Part shown: positions 47,332-56,610 of the stretch, piece after piece
Layout of the letters: each line of letters opens with the position of its first letter
Numbering within the stretch: position 1 is the first letter of the stretch
Source: Halioglobus sp.
GTDB lineage: Bacteria; Pseudomonadota; Gammaproteobacteria; Pseudomonadales; Halieaceae
Assembly: GCA_020443345.1 (NCBI GenBank)
Contig: JAGRIH010000023.1
Coordinates: 34,611-98,610 of the forward strand
Direction of reading: 5' to 3'
Length of the DNA: 64,000 bases
Notes under the pieces: model-generated
Databases searched by the model: none
What the model was told of the DNA's origin: nothing
The model's input: the letters and a program-made list of their open reading frames with translations, nothing else
Program-made: the position numbers and the translations under genes

Positions 47332-48129
47332 GTGCGGATACTGCGCGCACTGCTGCTCCCGCTGTGCCTGTTGCCGGCCCTCGCACTGGCCGTGCCGCAG
47401 TACGGCTACCGCATCGTGGATAAAAAACCCCAGTCGCGCGAGAATTTCGTGCAGGGGCTGGAGATCGTCGATGGCTACCTCTATGTCAGTAGCGGCAATT
47501 ACGGCCAGTCCCGGCTGCTGCGCTATCACTTTGCCGACGGCGCGCTCGAGCGCGCGCGCAAGGTGGACCCGCGCCTGTTCGCCGAGGGATTGACGGTATT
47601 TGACGGACGCATCTACCAGCTCACCTGGCGCAGCCGCGTGGTGCTGGTGTATAACGCAGCGGATTTCAAGGGACTGGAATGGTTCCGCATCCCCGGCGAG
47701 GGCTGGGGCCTCACCCACAACGGCGAACAGCTGATCTACAGCGACGGCAGCGACAAACTGCACTTCTTGTCCCCCGAATCGCACCGCATCACCCGCTCGC
47801 TGGCGGTCACCGAGGACGGCACGCCCCTGACCCGACTCAACGAACTGGAGTGGATCGACGGCCGGATATGGGCCAACGTGTGGCTTGCCGAACGCATTGT
47901 GATGATCGATCCGGCCAGCGGCCGGGTCACCGCCAGTATCGACCTCAGCGGACTGCTGCCGGACAGCGAGCGGCGCGCCGGCACCGACGTGCTCAATGGC
48001 ATCGCCCACGACCCGGCCGACGGCGCTGTCTGGGTCACCGGCAAGCGCTGGCCCTGGCTGTACCGTATTGAACTGGTGGCGCCGGACCAGTCCGCCGAGC
48101 CGCAACCAGCGCCGGCCAGCTCCCGCTAG
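47332..48129 (+). CDS. Glutaminyl-peptide cyclotransferase (glutamine cyclotransferase family)
   Basis: A 265-residue exported protein with a five-bladed propeller-like sequence of the plant/bacterial glutamine cyclotransferase family, which forms N-terminal pyroglutamate. Signature segments are ENFVQGLEIVDGYLYVSSGN, FAEGLTVFDGRIYQLTW, FRIPGEGWGLTHNGEQLIYS and LNELEWIDGRIWANVW. The signal sequence (LRALLLPLCLLPALALA) makes it periplasmic. The start is GTG 47332, three bases after the mnmC stop, so it is probably in the same operon. Confidence 0.88.
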   Translation: MRILRALLLPLCLLPALALAVPQYGYRIVDKKPQSRENFVQGLEIVDGYLYVSSGNYGQSRLLRYHFADGALERARKVDPRLFAEGLTVFDGRIYQLTWRSRVVLVYNAADFKGLEWFRIPGEGWGLTHNGEQLIYSDGSDKLHFLSPESHRITRSLAVTEDGTPLTRLNELEWIDGRIWANVWLAERIVMIDPASGRVTASIDLSGLLPDSERRAGTDVLNGIAHDPADGAVWVTGKRWPWLYRIELVAPDQSAEPQPAPASSR

Positions 48130-48187
48130 CGCCGCCGACCCTGTACCATGCACCCGACACGTTAAACCAACTCCCCAGAGATCCCCT

Positions 48188-51118
48188 ATGAGTACAAGCA
48201 GTAACGCCCTCCCCGCTGCCCATCGAGCGTTCAAGACCATTCGCCGGGAGGAAATCGCCGCACTGAACATCCGCGTGGAACAGTACGAGCACCTGGCCAC
48301 CGGCGCCATGCACTATCACCTGGCCGCGGACAATACCGAAAACGTGTTTCTCGTCGCACTGCGCACCGTGCCCCAGGATTCGACCGGTGTCGCCCACATC
48401 CTGGAGCACACCGCTCTGTGCGGCAGCGCCCGCTACCCGGTCCGCGACCCCTTCTTCATGATGCTGCGCCGCTCGCTCAACACTTTCATGAACGCCTTCA
48501 CCAGTTCCGACTGGACCGCCTATCCCTTTGCCAGCCAGAACCGCAAGGACTTTGACAACCTGCTGGATGTGTACCTCGATGCCGTATTTTTCTCCCGGCT
48601 GGACCCGCTGGATTTTGCCCAGGAGGGACACCGGGTAGAGTTTGCCGAACCCGCCAATCCCGGCAGTCCGCTGGTCTTCAAGGGCGTGGTGTACAACGAG
48701 ATGAAGGGCGCCATGAGCTCGGTGAGCAGCGCCCTGTGGAGCGAGCTGTGCGAACAGCTGTTTCCCACCACCACCTACCACTACAACAGCGGCGGGGATC
48801 CCGCGCATATTCCCGACCTCAGTTACGCGCAGTTACAGGCGTTTTATCGCAGCCACTACCATCCCAGCAACGCCATTTTCATGACTTTCGGCGATATCCC
48901 CGCACGCCGGCACCAGGGCGTGTTCGAGGACCGGGCACTGCGCCATTTCGAGCGGCTGGAACAGCGCATCCAGGTGCCGCCGGAGCAGCGCCTGGTATCT
49001 CCGCTGCGGGTAAGCCGCAGCTACGCCTTTGACGAGAGCGGCCCGAGCGACGACAAGACACATATCGTCATCGGCTGGCTGCTGGGCGAAAGTACCGATC
49101 TGGAACAGTTGCTGGAAGCGCAGTTACTGTCCAGCGTGCTGCTGGACAACAGCGCCTCCCCCCTGCAGCACGCGCTGGAAACCACTGCGCTGGGCCAGGC
49201 GCCCTCGCCCCTGTGCGGACTGGAGGATTCCATGCGCGAGATGGTGTTCTGCTGCGGTATCGAGGGCAGCCAGAGCGAGCACGCCGACGCGCTGGAAGAA
49301 CTGGTGCTGGAAGTGCTGCGCCGGGTGGCGAACAAGGGAGTGGAGCGCGAGCACCTGGAAGCGGTACTGCACCAACTGGAACTGCACCAGCGCGAGATCA
49401 GTGGCGACAGCTTTCCCTACGGCCTGCAGCTCATCCTGCAGACGCTGGGTTGCGCCACGCACTACGCCGACCCCATCGCGGTGCTCGACCTGGAGCCGGT
49501 GATCGCCCGCCTGCGCGAGAAAATCCGCGATCCGGGGTACATCCGCGAACTGGCGCAGCGCCTGCTGCTGGACAACCCGCATCGCGTCACCCTGGTCATG
49601 GCTCCGGACAAAGCGCTGTCCGCGCGGCGCCTGGCTGCGGAAAACGCGCGCCTGGCGGCCATGCGCCAGGGCATGAACGAACAGCAGTGTCAGGTCACGC
49701 TGAAGCTGGCGGCTGACCTGGAGGCGCGCCAGCAGCAGGTGGATGACGCGAGCATACTGCCCAAGGTCGAACTCAGCGACATACCAGCCGGGCTGCCCGA
49801 CCTGGCCTTTACAGAACACCGCGATCGCCCGATGCCGGTGACCACCTACGGCCAGGGCACCAACGGCCTCGTCTACCAGCAGGCTGTGGCCGCGCTGCCC
49901 CTGCTGTCCGCTGAGCAGCTGCGGCTGCTGCCCCTGTACAGCAACGCTCTGACCGAACTGGGACTGGGCGGTGCCGACTACCTGGCGGTACAACAGCGCC
50001 AGTCCTCAGCTGTCGGTGCAATCAACGCGTTTACCTCGATGCGCAGCGAAGTGGATGACGAGCAGCGGGTCCGAGGCTATTTCGCCCTCTCCTCCAAGGC
50101 ATTGCTGCGCAACGCCGCGGCACAGGCGACACTGATGCGCGATACCCTGCGCCAGGTGCGCTTCGACGAGACTGGCAGGCTGCGCGAGCTGATCAGCCAG
50201 CAGCGCGCGCGGCGGGATCAGTCGATCACCGGCAATGGGCACGGCCTGGCCATGGCCGCCGCCTGTGCCGGCATGAGTCCGCTGGCGCACCTGAACCACC
50301 AGTTATCGGGTATGGAGGGGGTGCGGCAACTGCGCGTGCTGGATGAACAACTGCGCGATCCCGCCGCCCTGCAGTCCTTCGCGGCACAACTGGCCGAATT
50401 GCATGAGCGCATCAGCGCCACACCGCTGCAACTGCTGCTGATCGCCGAGGAGCAGCACCTGGCAGAGGTGGGTCAACTGATCGCTCCACTGTGGATGGAA
50501 AACAGCTCCGCCGCGCCGGATGAACCCTTTGCCCTGGCCCCTCTGCGCGAATCGCGCGCGCAGATGTGGCTGACCAATACCCAGGTCAACTTCTGCGCCA
50601 GGGCCTACCCCACGGTGCCGGTGCAGCACCCCGACGCCGCTGCATTGACCGTGCTGGGGGGCTTTCTGCGCAACGGCTTCCTGCACCGGGCGATTCGCGA
50701 GCAGGGCGGCGCCTATGGCGGCGGCGCGTCACAAGATTCGGGTATAGCGGCGTTTCGCTTCTTCTCCTACCGCGACCCGCGCCTGGCGCAAACCCTCGAT
50801 GACTTTGACCTGGCGGTGGCCTGGATGCTGGACAACAAGCACGACTATCGGGCCCTGGAAGAGGCTATTCTGGGCGTTATCAGCAGCCTCGACAAACCCA
50901 GCTCGCCGGCCGGGGAGGCCAAGCAGCACTTCCACAACCGCCTGTTCGGCCGCAGCCACGCACAGCGCGAATTGTTTCGCCAGCAGATACTGGCGGTGAG
51001 CCTGGAAGACCTGCGCCGCGTCACTGCCATCTACCTGCGCCCCGAACTGGCCAGCACCGCAGTGATCACCAACGCCAGCCAGCGCGATGCGCTGGACCTC
51101 GATGTACAGGAGTTGTAG
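48188..51118 (+). CDS. M16C-family zinc metallopeptidase, PreP-like
   Basis: A 976-residue insulinase-family peptidase related to presequence protease, which degrades short unstructured peptides in a closed chamber. The inverted zinc motif is H70-ILE-H74 (STGVAHILEHTALCGS), with supporting segments FFMMLRRSLNTFMNAFTSSD and DFAQEGHRVEF. The second half has the arginine/tyrosine region RAIREQGGAYGGGA. There is no signal sequence, so it is cytosolic. ATG 48188 gives the expected N-terminus; the frame stays open upstream inside the preceding gene without meaning. Confidence 0.93.
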   Translation: MSTSSNALPAAHRAFKTIRREEIAALNIRVEQYEHLATGAMHYHLAADNTENVFLVALRTVPQDSTGVAHILEHTALCGSARYPVRDPFFMMLRRSLNTFMNAFTSSDWTAYPFASQNRKDFDNLLDVYLDAVFFSRLDPLDFAQEGHRVEFAEPANPGSPLVFKGVVYNEMKGAMSSVSSALWSELCEQLFPTTTYHYNSGGDPAHIPDLSYAQLQAFYRSHYHPSNAIFMTFGDIPARRHQGVFEDRALRHFERLEQRIQVPPEQRLVSPLRVSRSYAFDESGPSDDKTHIVIGWLLGESTDLEQLLEAQLLSSVLLDNSASPLQHALETTALGQAPSPLCGLEDSMREMVFCCGIEGSQSEHADALEELVLEVLRRVANKGVEREHLEAVLHQLELHQREISGDSFPYGLQLILQTLGCATHYADPIAVLDLEPVIARLREKIRDPGYIRELAQRLLLDNPHRVTLVMAPDKALSARRLAAENARLAAMRQGMNEQQCQVTLKLAADLEARQQQVDDASILPKVELSDIPAGLPDLAFTEHRDRPMPVTTYGQGTNGLVYQQAVAALPLLSAEQLRLLPLYSNALTELGLGGADYLAVQQRQSSAVGAINAFTSMRSEVDDEQRVRGYFALSSKALLRNAAAQATLMRDTLRQVRFDETGRLRELISQQRARRDQSITGNGHGLAMAAACAGMSPLAHLNHQLSGMEGVRQLRVLDEQLRDPAALQSFAAQLAELHERISATPLQLLLIAEEQHLAEVGQLIAPLWMENSSAAPDEPFALAPLRESRAQMWLTNTQVNFCARAYPTVPVQHPDAAALTVLGGFLRNGFLHRAIREQGGAYGGGASQDSGIAAFRFFSYRDPRLAQTLDDFDLAVAWMLDNKHDYRALEEAILGVISSLDKPSSPAGEAKQHFHNRLFGRSHAQRELFRQQILAVSLEDLRRVTAIYLRPELASTAVITNASQRDALDLDVQEL

Positions 51119-51332
51119 CTGCAGCTATGACGCCTGTTTCAATGGCGACCCGGCAGACAGAATCATCGCAGGTACCTCCATCTTAAAACAAGCGCTGATC
51201 GTGACTGCCGACACGAATTTGCGCGACGCTGCTATTGTCGAAATCGCGTGCTAAAACCAAAGCGCAAAAAAACAAGTGAAAAAACAGTCACCAATTAACC
51301 GCATAAACCTCTGACCGGCAGGCACGCTGCAC

Positions 51333-54300
51333 CTAAGCAGCGGGATCTCGATTACTAAAGAGGGAACTATTCTTCGCTGGCGCTAGCTGTTGTTCTTGCC
51401 CATGCAGATTTTTCACAAAAATATCCAGCTGATTAAAGGCCATTTCCACGTTGTGCTCACGGAAACTCAGTGCAATACGATTGAGTACCTCATCGGTAGC
51501 CGGGTTGCGATCGCCAAGTTCACGCACATAGAAACGCAGCTCGTGGTCGAAGGTACTGGCACTGATGCCAAGAAACAGCACAACAGGCGCGGGGTCACGT
51601 ATTACACGGGGATTTTCCTGCACGGCCTGCAACATCAACTGACGCGCCAACTCCAAATCTGTTTCATAGGCCACCCCAATTTTGATAATCACCCGGGTAA
51701 TGGTATCCGTCAGCGACCAGTTGATCAGTTGATCGGTGACAAACACCTTATTGGGTACGATGATTTCCTTGTGATCAAAATTTGTAATGGTGGTGGCACG
51801 GATTCGAATTCGGCTGACTGTGCCGGATAAATTGCCAATGGTCACCACGTCACCAATGCGGACCGGACGTTCGAACAAGATGATCAAGCCCGAGACAAAA
51901 TTCGCAAATATCTCCTGCAGGCCGAACCCCAGGCCAACGGAAAGCGCCGCAACCAGCCACTGTAACTTATCCCAGCTCACCCCCAGGACCGCTAACGTGG
52001 CAACCAAGCCGGTGGCCGAAATAGCGTAGGATAGCAACGCGGTCGTCGCGTAAGCGCTGCCTTGCGCCAGTTTCAGACGCGACAGAAACAGGACTTCCAA
52101 TAAGCCCGGCAAGTTGCGCGCCAGGGCAATGGAGACCAGAACAATGACACAGGCATCCAATACATCGCGCAAGCTGATCGGTATCACCTCACCACTGCTG
52201 CCCATGTTCTCGTACAGGGTGATAGTGTCGAGGTAAGCGAACAGAGACAACAAGTCCGCCCACACCCAATACAGGCCGACGAAAAACAATCCCCACAAGA
52301 TCAGACGCACCAAACGCAGTGATTGCTGATTGACCTGAGCAATATCCAGAACCATGTCCTCGGCAGCCACTTCGCCATCGAGACCTTCTTTGGGCTGGTT
52401 TTTCCTCGCTTCTTTTGCGCGCTTCCACGCCAACCGCCGAGCGGCTAAAGCCAGGCCGCGGACCACGGCAGCTTCAAGAAGCACCCAGATCAAAACCAGC
52501 GACAAGGTATCGAGCAAACGCCCGCTGAGTTTGAGCGCAGTGTAGTAATATCCGAAGAACAGCGCCGCAGCGAACAGCAGTGGCAACAAAACTACGATGG
52601 TACCGATAAAACGGCGAAATACAGATGTGCTTTCCTTCCTGTAGCGATGGAACACCAGGCGCCACATAATCCAGCACAACAACAGCAGACAAACTGCCAG
52701 TAAGACAACGCCTATCACATCCTCACTGAGTGCCGCAGGCCGTGCTTCGGCAATGGTCACCACGGCCGCCAGAAGCAACGCCGTTAAACCCAGTGAGCGG
52801 ATGTAGCGCCGCACGAAAAGGACTTGTGCTCGCGGCCAGTGAAAGTGCAACAATGCGACACCATCGCGCGCCAAGATTCGATAGACGAAATAAAACACCA
52901 GCCACACCTGTGCCATGGCCATCAAAGCCCGACCCACTGCAGGATTATAGCCATTGCCATCGGCCCACAGCATCAGGCCGAGGCCGAGTAAAACTATCGC
53001 GCCGGGCAGCGCTAGCACCAGATTCAAAAACAGTGCATGTGGCGTATGTAACTGACTGTCACGGCGGAAACGGGCAACGTCGTCGTTTAATTTGCCTAGC
53101 GATCGTAAAATCGCTGGCCGCTTGAAATAGATCCCCAACAGCATGAGTGCCAGCGGGACAAACGCCCAGGCATACCTGACCAGAGCCTGCCAGATATGCG
53201 CGATTGCAAAGCTCCCCGACATCGCAATGACCTGGTGATGCAGGCGCGCAGGCGCCGCTTTTAGCCAGTCCCAATCCAGTGGCTTATTGCTCGCAATCCA
53301 GAACATCTGTTCATCGAGGGTTAAACGCAAGGCATCGGTCATACTTTGCAACTGCTTTTGATTGAGCTGCAGGGTAATCGCTTCACTTAAATAAGCGTTC
53401 AGCGTACGGTTTAATCGATCCAGCAACTCAGCGCGAGAGCGCACCAGTTCCAGCAGATTCGCGCGCAGGGCAGTTTGTTTATTGCCTAAAGGCGCTTCCT
53501 TGAGCACATTTTGCACATACTCCTCAGGACGACTAACGCTATCGCGCAACTGGCGCAGTTCAAACTGATACAGCCGCGTATCTGCAATTTGATCTGCCAG
53601 ATTCCGGTCAAAACTCAGCTGCGGTAACGCCTGTTTTTGCTGATAGAGGATTTTTGCCAACAACAAACTGCCGCGCAAAACACTGATTTGCTCTTCAAGA
53701 GCCTGATCGGTCTGCCGCACGCTATCGAGCTGTTGGCGCACCAGGAGATTGCGCTGAGTCAACTGGTTGCGACGCTCGGTGATCTCCAGCAGGTAGTCGG
53801 ACAACTTCAGGTTCAGTCTGCTTTCACGCAACAGCAGACTGTCGCCGCCCGCCTTGCTCACCTCGAGCGACAACTCTGCAACAGTTTTCTCTGAATCGAC
53901 TTGTCGTTTCTCATTTAGCAGGGACTGCAAATACTGAATATGCTTTTCCTGCGAGCGTATCTTGTTCAGTGATAGATCACGCAGGTTAGTGCCCAACTCC
54001 TGCAGCAGACTGTTACCGTCCAACTCGGCACGACGTAAGTTGTTTTTGCTCTCCAGCGCGAGTAATTCCGCTTTCAGCGCATCGATTTTCTCGTTACTGA
54101 GACCTTTATTGCTCTCTTTAGCGGTCTTCAGTGAGGCATTTATCTGTTGTATACGGGTTTGATTGCTACTGATTTCTGTCTGTGCAAGTTCCGGGCGAGT
54201 TTGCGCGGTGACAATCAGGCTATTGGCGTCATCCAGTTCCTTCTGCTGGCTGCGCAGCTCCTGGTTGCGCTCCGAAAGCAGGCGTTCCAGCTCATTGGCC

Positions 54301-54635
54301 GGGGCTTGTGCCAAACGTTGCGCCCGCTTATCCTGGGTGGCGGCAAGGAGATTTTTTAGTTCCTGCTGTGCTGCACTGATTCGTTTTGGGGCCTCGTTCA
54401 ACTGCACTTGCAGCTTGTGCTGCGCCTGTTCGCTACGCTCGGCCATATCCAACCAGGCCAGGGTTTGTTCCAGTGTCTGCTGCACAGATTGCTGTTCAGC
54501 TTCAGATAATTTGCGCGCTGGCAGATCGTTCAAAGCCTGGCGCACCTCAACTGCATTGGGCTCGGCCGATACCTGCCCGGCTGGCAGCCAGGCAATCAAG
54601 GCAAGACAGATCAAACATAACAGGTTCGGTTTCAT
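51333..54635 (-). CDS. Large mechanosensitive channel, MscK/MscM-like
   Basis: A 1100-residue MscS-superfamily protein. A signal peptide (LLCLICLALIAWLPAGQVSA) is followed by a long periplasmic coiled-coil region (about 25-470), then about ten membrane spans and a C-terminal MscS domain with the pore-lining GLGFGLQEIFANFVSGLIIL, FERPVRIGDVVTIGNLSGTV and NFDHKEIIVPNK. The layout is that of MscK (KefA) and YjeP, channels that open on osmotic downshock. The gene and both flanks are visibly more A/T-rich than the genes on either side, suggesting transfer. Whether K+ regulates it, as for MscK, cannot be read here. Confidence 0.92.
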   Translation of the reverse strand: MKPNLLCLICLALIAWLPAGQVSAEPNAVEVRQALNDLPARKLSEAEQQSVQQTLEQTLAWLDMAERSEQAQHKLQVQLNEAPKRISAAQQELKNLLAATQDKRAQRLAQAPANELERLLSERNQELRSQQKELDDANSLIVTAQTRPELAQTEISSNQTRIQQINASLKTAKESNKGLSNEKIDALKAELLALESKNNLRRAELDGNSLLQELGTNLRDLSLNKIRSQEKHIQYLQSLLNEKRQVDSEKTVAELSLEVSKAGGDSLLLRESRLNLKLSDYLLEITERRNQLTQRNLLVRQQLDSVRQTDQALEEQISVLRGSLLLAKILYQQKQALPQLSFDRNLADQIADTRLYQFELRQLRDSVSRPEEYVQNVLKEAPLGNKQTALRANLLELVRSRAELLDRLNRTLNAYLSEAITLQLNQKQLQSMTDALRLTLDEQMFWIASNKPLDWDWLKAAPARLHHQVIAMSGSFAIAHIWQALVRYAWAFVPLALMLLGIYFKRPAILRSLGKLNDDVARFRRDSQLHTPHALFLNLVLALPGAIVLLGLGLMLWADGNGYNPAVGRALMAMAQVWLVFYFVYRILARDGVALLHFHWPRAQVLFVRRYIRSLGLTALLLAAVVTIAEARPAALSEDVIGVVLLAVCLLLLCWIMWRLVFHRYRKESTSVFRRFIGTIVVLLPLLFAAALFFGYYYTALKLSGRLLDTLSLVLIWVLLEAAVVRGLALAARRLAWKRAKEARKNQPKEGLDGEVAAEDMVLDIAQVNQQSLRLVRLILWGLFFVGLYWVWADLLSLFAYLDTITLYENMGSSGEVIPISLRDVLDACVIVLVSIALARNLPGLLEVLFLSRLKLAQGSAYATTALLSYAISATGLVATLAVLGVSWDKLQWLVAALSVGLGFGLQEIFANFVSGLIILFERPVRIGDVVTIGNLSGTVSRIRIRATTITNFDHKEIIVPNKVFVTDQLINWSLTDTITRVIIKIGVAYETDLELARQLMLQAVQENPRVIRDPAPVVLFLGISASTFDHELRFYVRELGDRNPATDEVLNRIALSFREHNVEMAFNQLDIFVKNLHGQEQQLAPAKNSSLFSNRDPAA

Positions 54636-55214
54636 GGATTTATATTATTCTCGTGCACTGGTGTCCTGTCCGGTTGATTCGTTCAATTGCAGCGCGTCGG
54701 AGTGCCGCATCACCGCCGAAGGTCCTGGCAAGGCGCGCCTTGCAGGCAATGGCCGTAGCCCTTTTCAAACGGTGCAACGCGGCCAGAGGGCTTGACTGGC
54801 GCGCCCTGCGGGAGCCGGCCGACATTACCACCCAAAACTGCCTCATTCGCTCACTGCATTGGCCATCGACAATGGTCAGCGTCAGATGCCACTCGCTCAG
54901 CACCCGCAGACAGCGGGCGTCTTGGCGCAACTGTTTAAAACCGGAAGATTGGCGTTAGCGGGCAACGTGTTCGGCGCGACGCAAGCAGCCTGTCTGACCG
55001 AGGCCAGTCGTAATATAACAGAATAGCGGTAGATCGCAGCAACGAAAACGCCCATCCCGAGACAGCATGTGAAAAAATTCTCGCCAGCCACCCGTTCAAC
55101 TTTTCTGGCAGTCCTGTAGCTGCACACATGGTGCGGCCCTGTTCTCCCGCAGAGAGCCAGGGCCGCGCCTTGCTGTTGTTGGCGATAACGGAACGTAGCG
55201 CCCAGTTCCCGGCG
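54636..55214. other. Intergenic region without supported gene
   Basis: A stretch of 579 bases between the MscK-like gene start and the Spy-like gene stop. Several open frames of 60-96 codons exist on both strands (for example 54640-54930 minus), but none has a convincing start site or recognisable protein. The left part would carry the promoter of the channel gene. Confidence 0.6.
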
Positions 55215-55679
55215 TTAGCTGGCGCAGTGCTTGCGCCACTTGCCGCCGCGGCGGTGGCGCTGCTCCATCACCTTATCCATCTCGGCGCGCTGCTCGGCGT
55301 CGAGCACGGCGAACATCTGCGCATGTGTGCGCGACATTTCAAACACCATATTTCCGGTAAGTTCGCCAATCTGTGTGGAGATGGCGCGGGCCTGGTCGCT
55401 ATCGAAGTCTTCCCGCAGCGCGTGCAACTGCTCGCGCAGTGTGGTGAGTCGCTCGCGGTCGATGCGGATTTTCTCCCGCGTCGCGTTCAGCAGTGGTTCG
55501 ATCTGGTTGCGCTGGTCATCGCTAAGGTCCAGGCGCTCGTCCATGTGCTCCAACATCCGACCGGGATCAAAGTTCATGCCGCCGCTCTGGCACATGGACC
55601 AGCTTGCGCCGGACAGCAACAGCAGCGCGGCACCCGCCAGAAAGGCGCCGACAAGGGCGCGGGTAAACGATTTTTTCAT
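55215..55679 (-). CDS. Spy/CpxP-family periplasmic protein
   Basis: A 154-residue exported helical protein of the Spy/CpxP group, which act as envelope chaperones or feedback sensors of CpxA. It has a signal peptide (ALVGAFLAGAALLLLSGASW) and two LTxxQ-like turns: LDLSDDQRNQIEPLLNATRE and AVLDAEQRAEMDKVMEQRH. It is divergent from the CpxR-like regulator across a 190-base gap, the same arrangement as E. coli cpxP and cpxRA, so activation by that regulator is likely. Confidence 0.88.
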   Translation of the reverse strand: MKKSFTRALVGAFLAGAALLLLSGASWSMCQSGGMNFDPGRMLEHMDERLDLSDDQRNQIEPLLNATREKIRIDRERLTTLREQLHALREDFDSDQARAISTQIGELTGNMVFEMSRTHAQMFAVLDAEQRAEMDKVMEQRHRRGGKWRKHCAS

Positions 55680-55869
55680 GATGACTGTCTCCTTTCATTA
55701 CACATCGAGGAGCGCACCACCGCCGGCGGTCGCTGGCAGGCGAGACACTCCAGTAGCGCCAGTCTAGACGCGCTGCGCTGTTACAATCAGCATGCAACAC
55801 GTAAAGAAGTGTTAAGAACGTCAAGGCTGGTGACAACGCGGCCGGCCTTCTGCACACTGTGTCACTGTT

Positions 55870-56607
55870 ATGCACACGCCAATGCGGAACGAACCGGCCA
55901 GACCACAGATTCTCATCATCGACGATGACCGGGAACTGTGTGCCCTGCTGTGTGACTTTTTGTATCTGCAGGGCTTTGACGCCCGCGCCGTACACGACGG
56001 CGCGGCGGCCGTAAGCCACTGCCGCCAGCACAGCTACGACGCCATCGTGCTGGATATCATGCTGCCTGGCCTGCAGGGGCTCGACGTGCTGCAGCGGCTG
56101 CGCCAGTTCGGTACTACGCCGGTGCTGATGCTCACGGCCCGGGGCGATGACACCGACCGCATCGTGGGCCTGGAAATGGGGGCGGACGACTACCTGGCCA
56201 AACCCTGCAACCCGCGCGAACTGGCGGCGCGGCTGCGCGCAATTCTACGCCGGCAGCAGACCGCGGCCGACCGCATACCGACCCAACTGCAGGCGGGACA
56301 GACCAGCATCGACCCGGCCCGCCGCCGCGCCAGTCACGCGGGCGCCGACCTGCAACTGACCAGTGCCGAGTTCAACGTGCTGCAGGTGCTGGTGGCCCGC
56401 GCGGGCCAGGTGGTCGACAAGACAACCCTCAGTCAGCGGGCGCTGGGGCGGCCGCTCTCCGCCTACGACCGCAGCATCGACGTACATATCAGCAAGATAC
56501 GCAAGAAACTGGCGGCACTGGGGGCCGACGAACTGATCCTGAGCGTGCGCGGTGTCGGCTACCAGTTCATTGTCGACCGGCCCCCTCCCGACTGCACCGC
56601 AGACTAG
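55870..56607 (+). CDS. OmpR-family response regulator, CpxR-like
   Basis: A 245-residue regulator: a receiver domain (acidic pair IIDDDRE, phosphoacceptor Asp62 in IVLDIMLPGLQG, DDYLAKPC with the conserved Lys) and an OmpR-type winged helix (LTSAEFNVLQVLVARAGQVV, SIDVHISKIRKKL, VRGVGYQF). It is three bases upstream of the sensor kinase gene and divergent from the spy-like gene. Context and sequence favour CpxR, the envelope-stress regulator. Confidence 0.9.
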   Translation: MHTPMRNEPARPQILIIDDDRELCALLCDFLYLQGFDARAVHDGAAAVSHCRQHSYDAIVLDIMLPGLQGLDVLQRLRQFGTTPVLMLTARGDDTDRIVGLEMGADDYLAKPCNPRELAARLRAILRRQQTAADRIPTQLQAGQTSIDPARRRASHAGADLQLTSAEFNVLQVLVARAGQVVDKTTLSQRALGRPLSAYDRSIDVHISKIRKKLAALGADELILSVRGVGYQFIVDRPPPDCTAD

Positions 56608-56610
56608 CCG

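Noticed and set aside
54640..54930. Open frame of 96 codons on the minus strand between the channel and Spy-like genes
   Set aside because: It has no ribosome site and an Arg/Ala-rich sequence without family resemblance, and it would cover the channel promoter.
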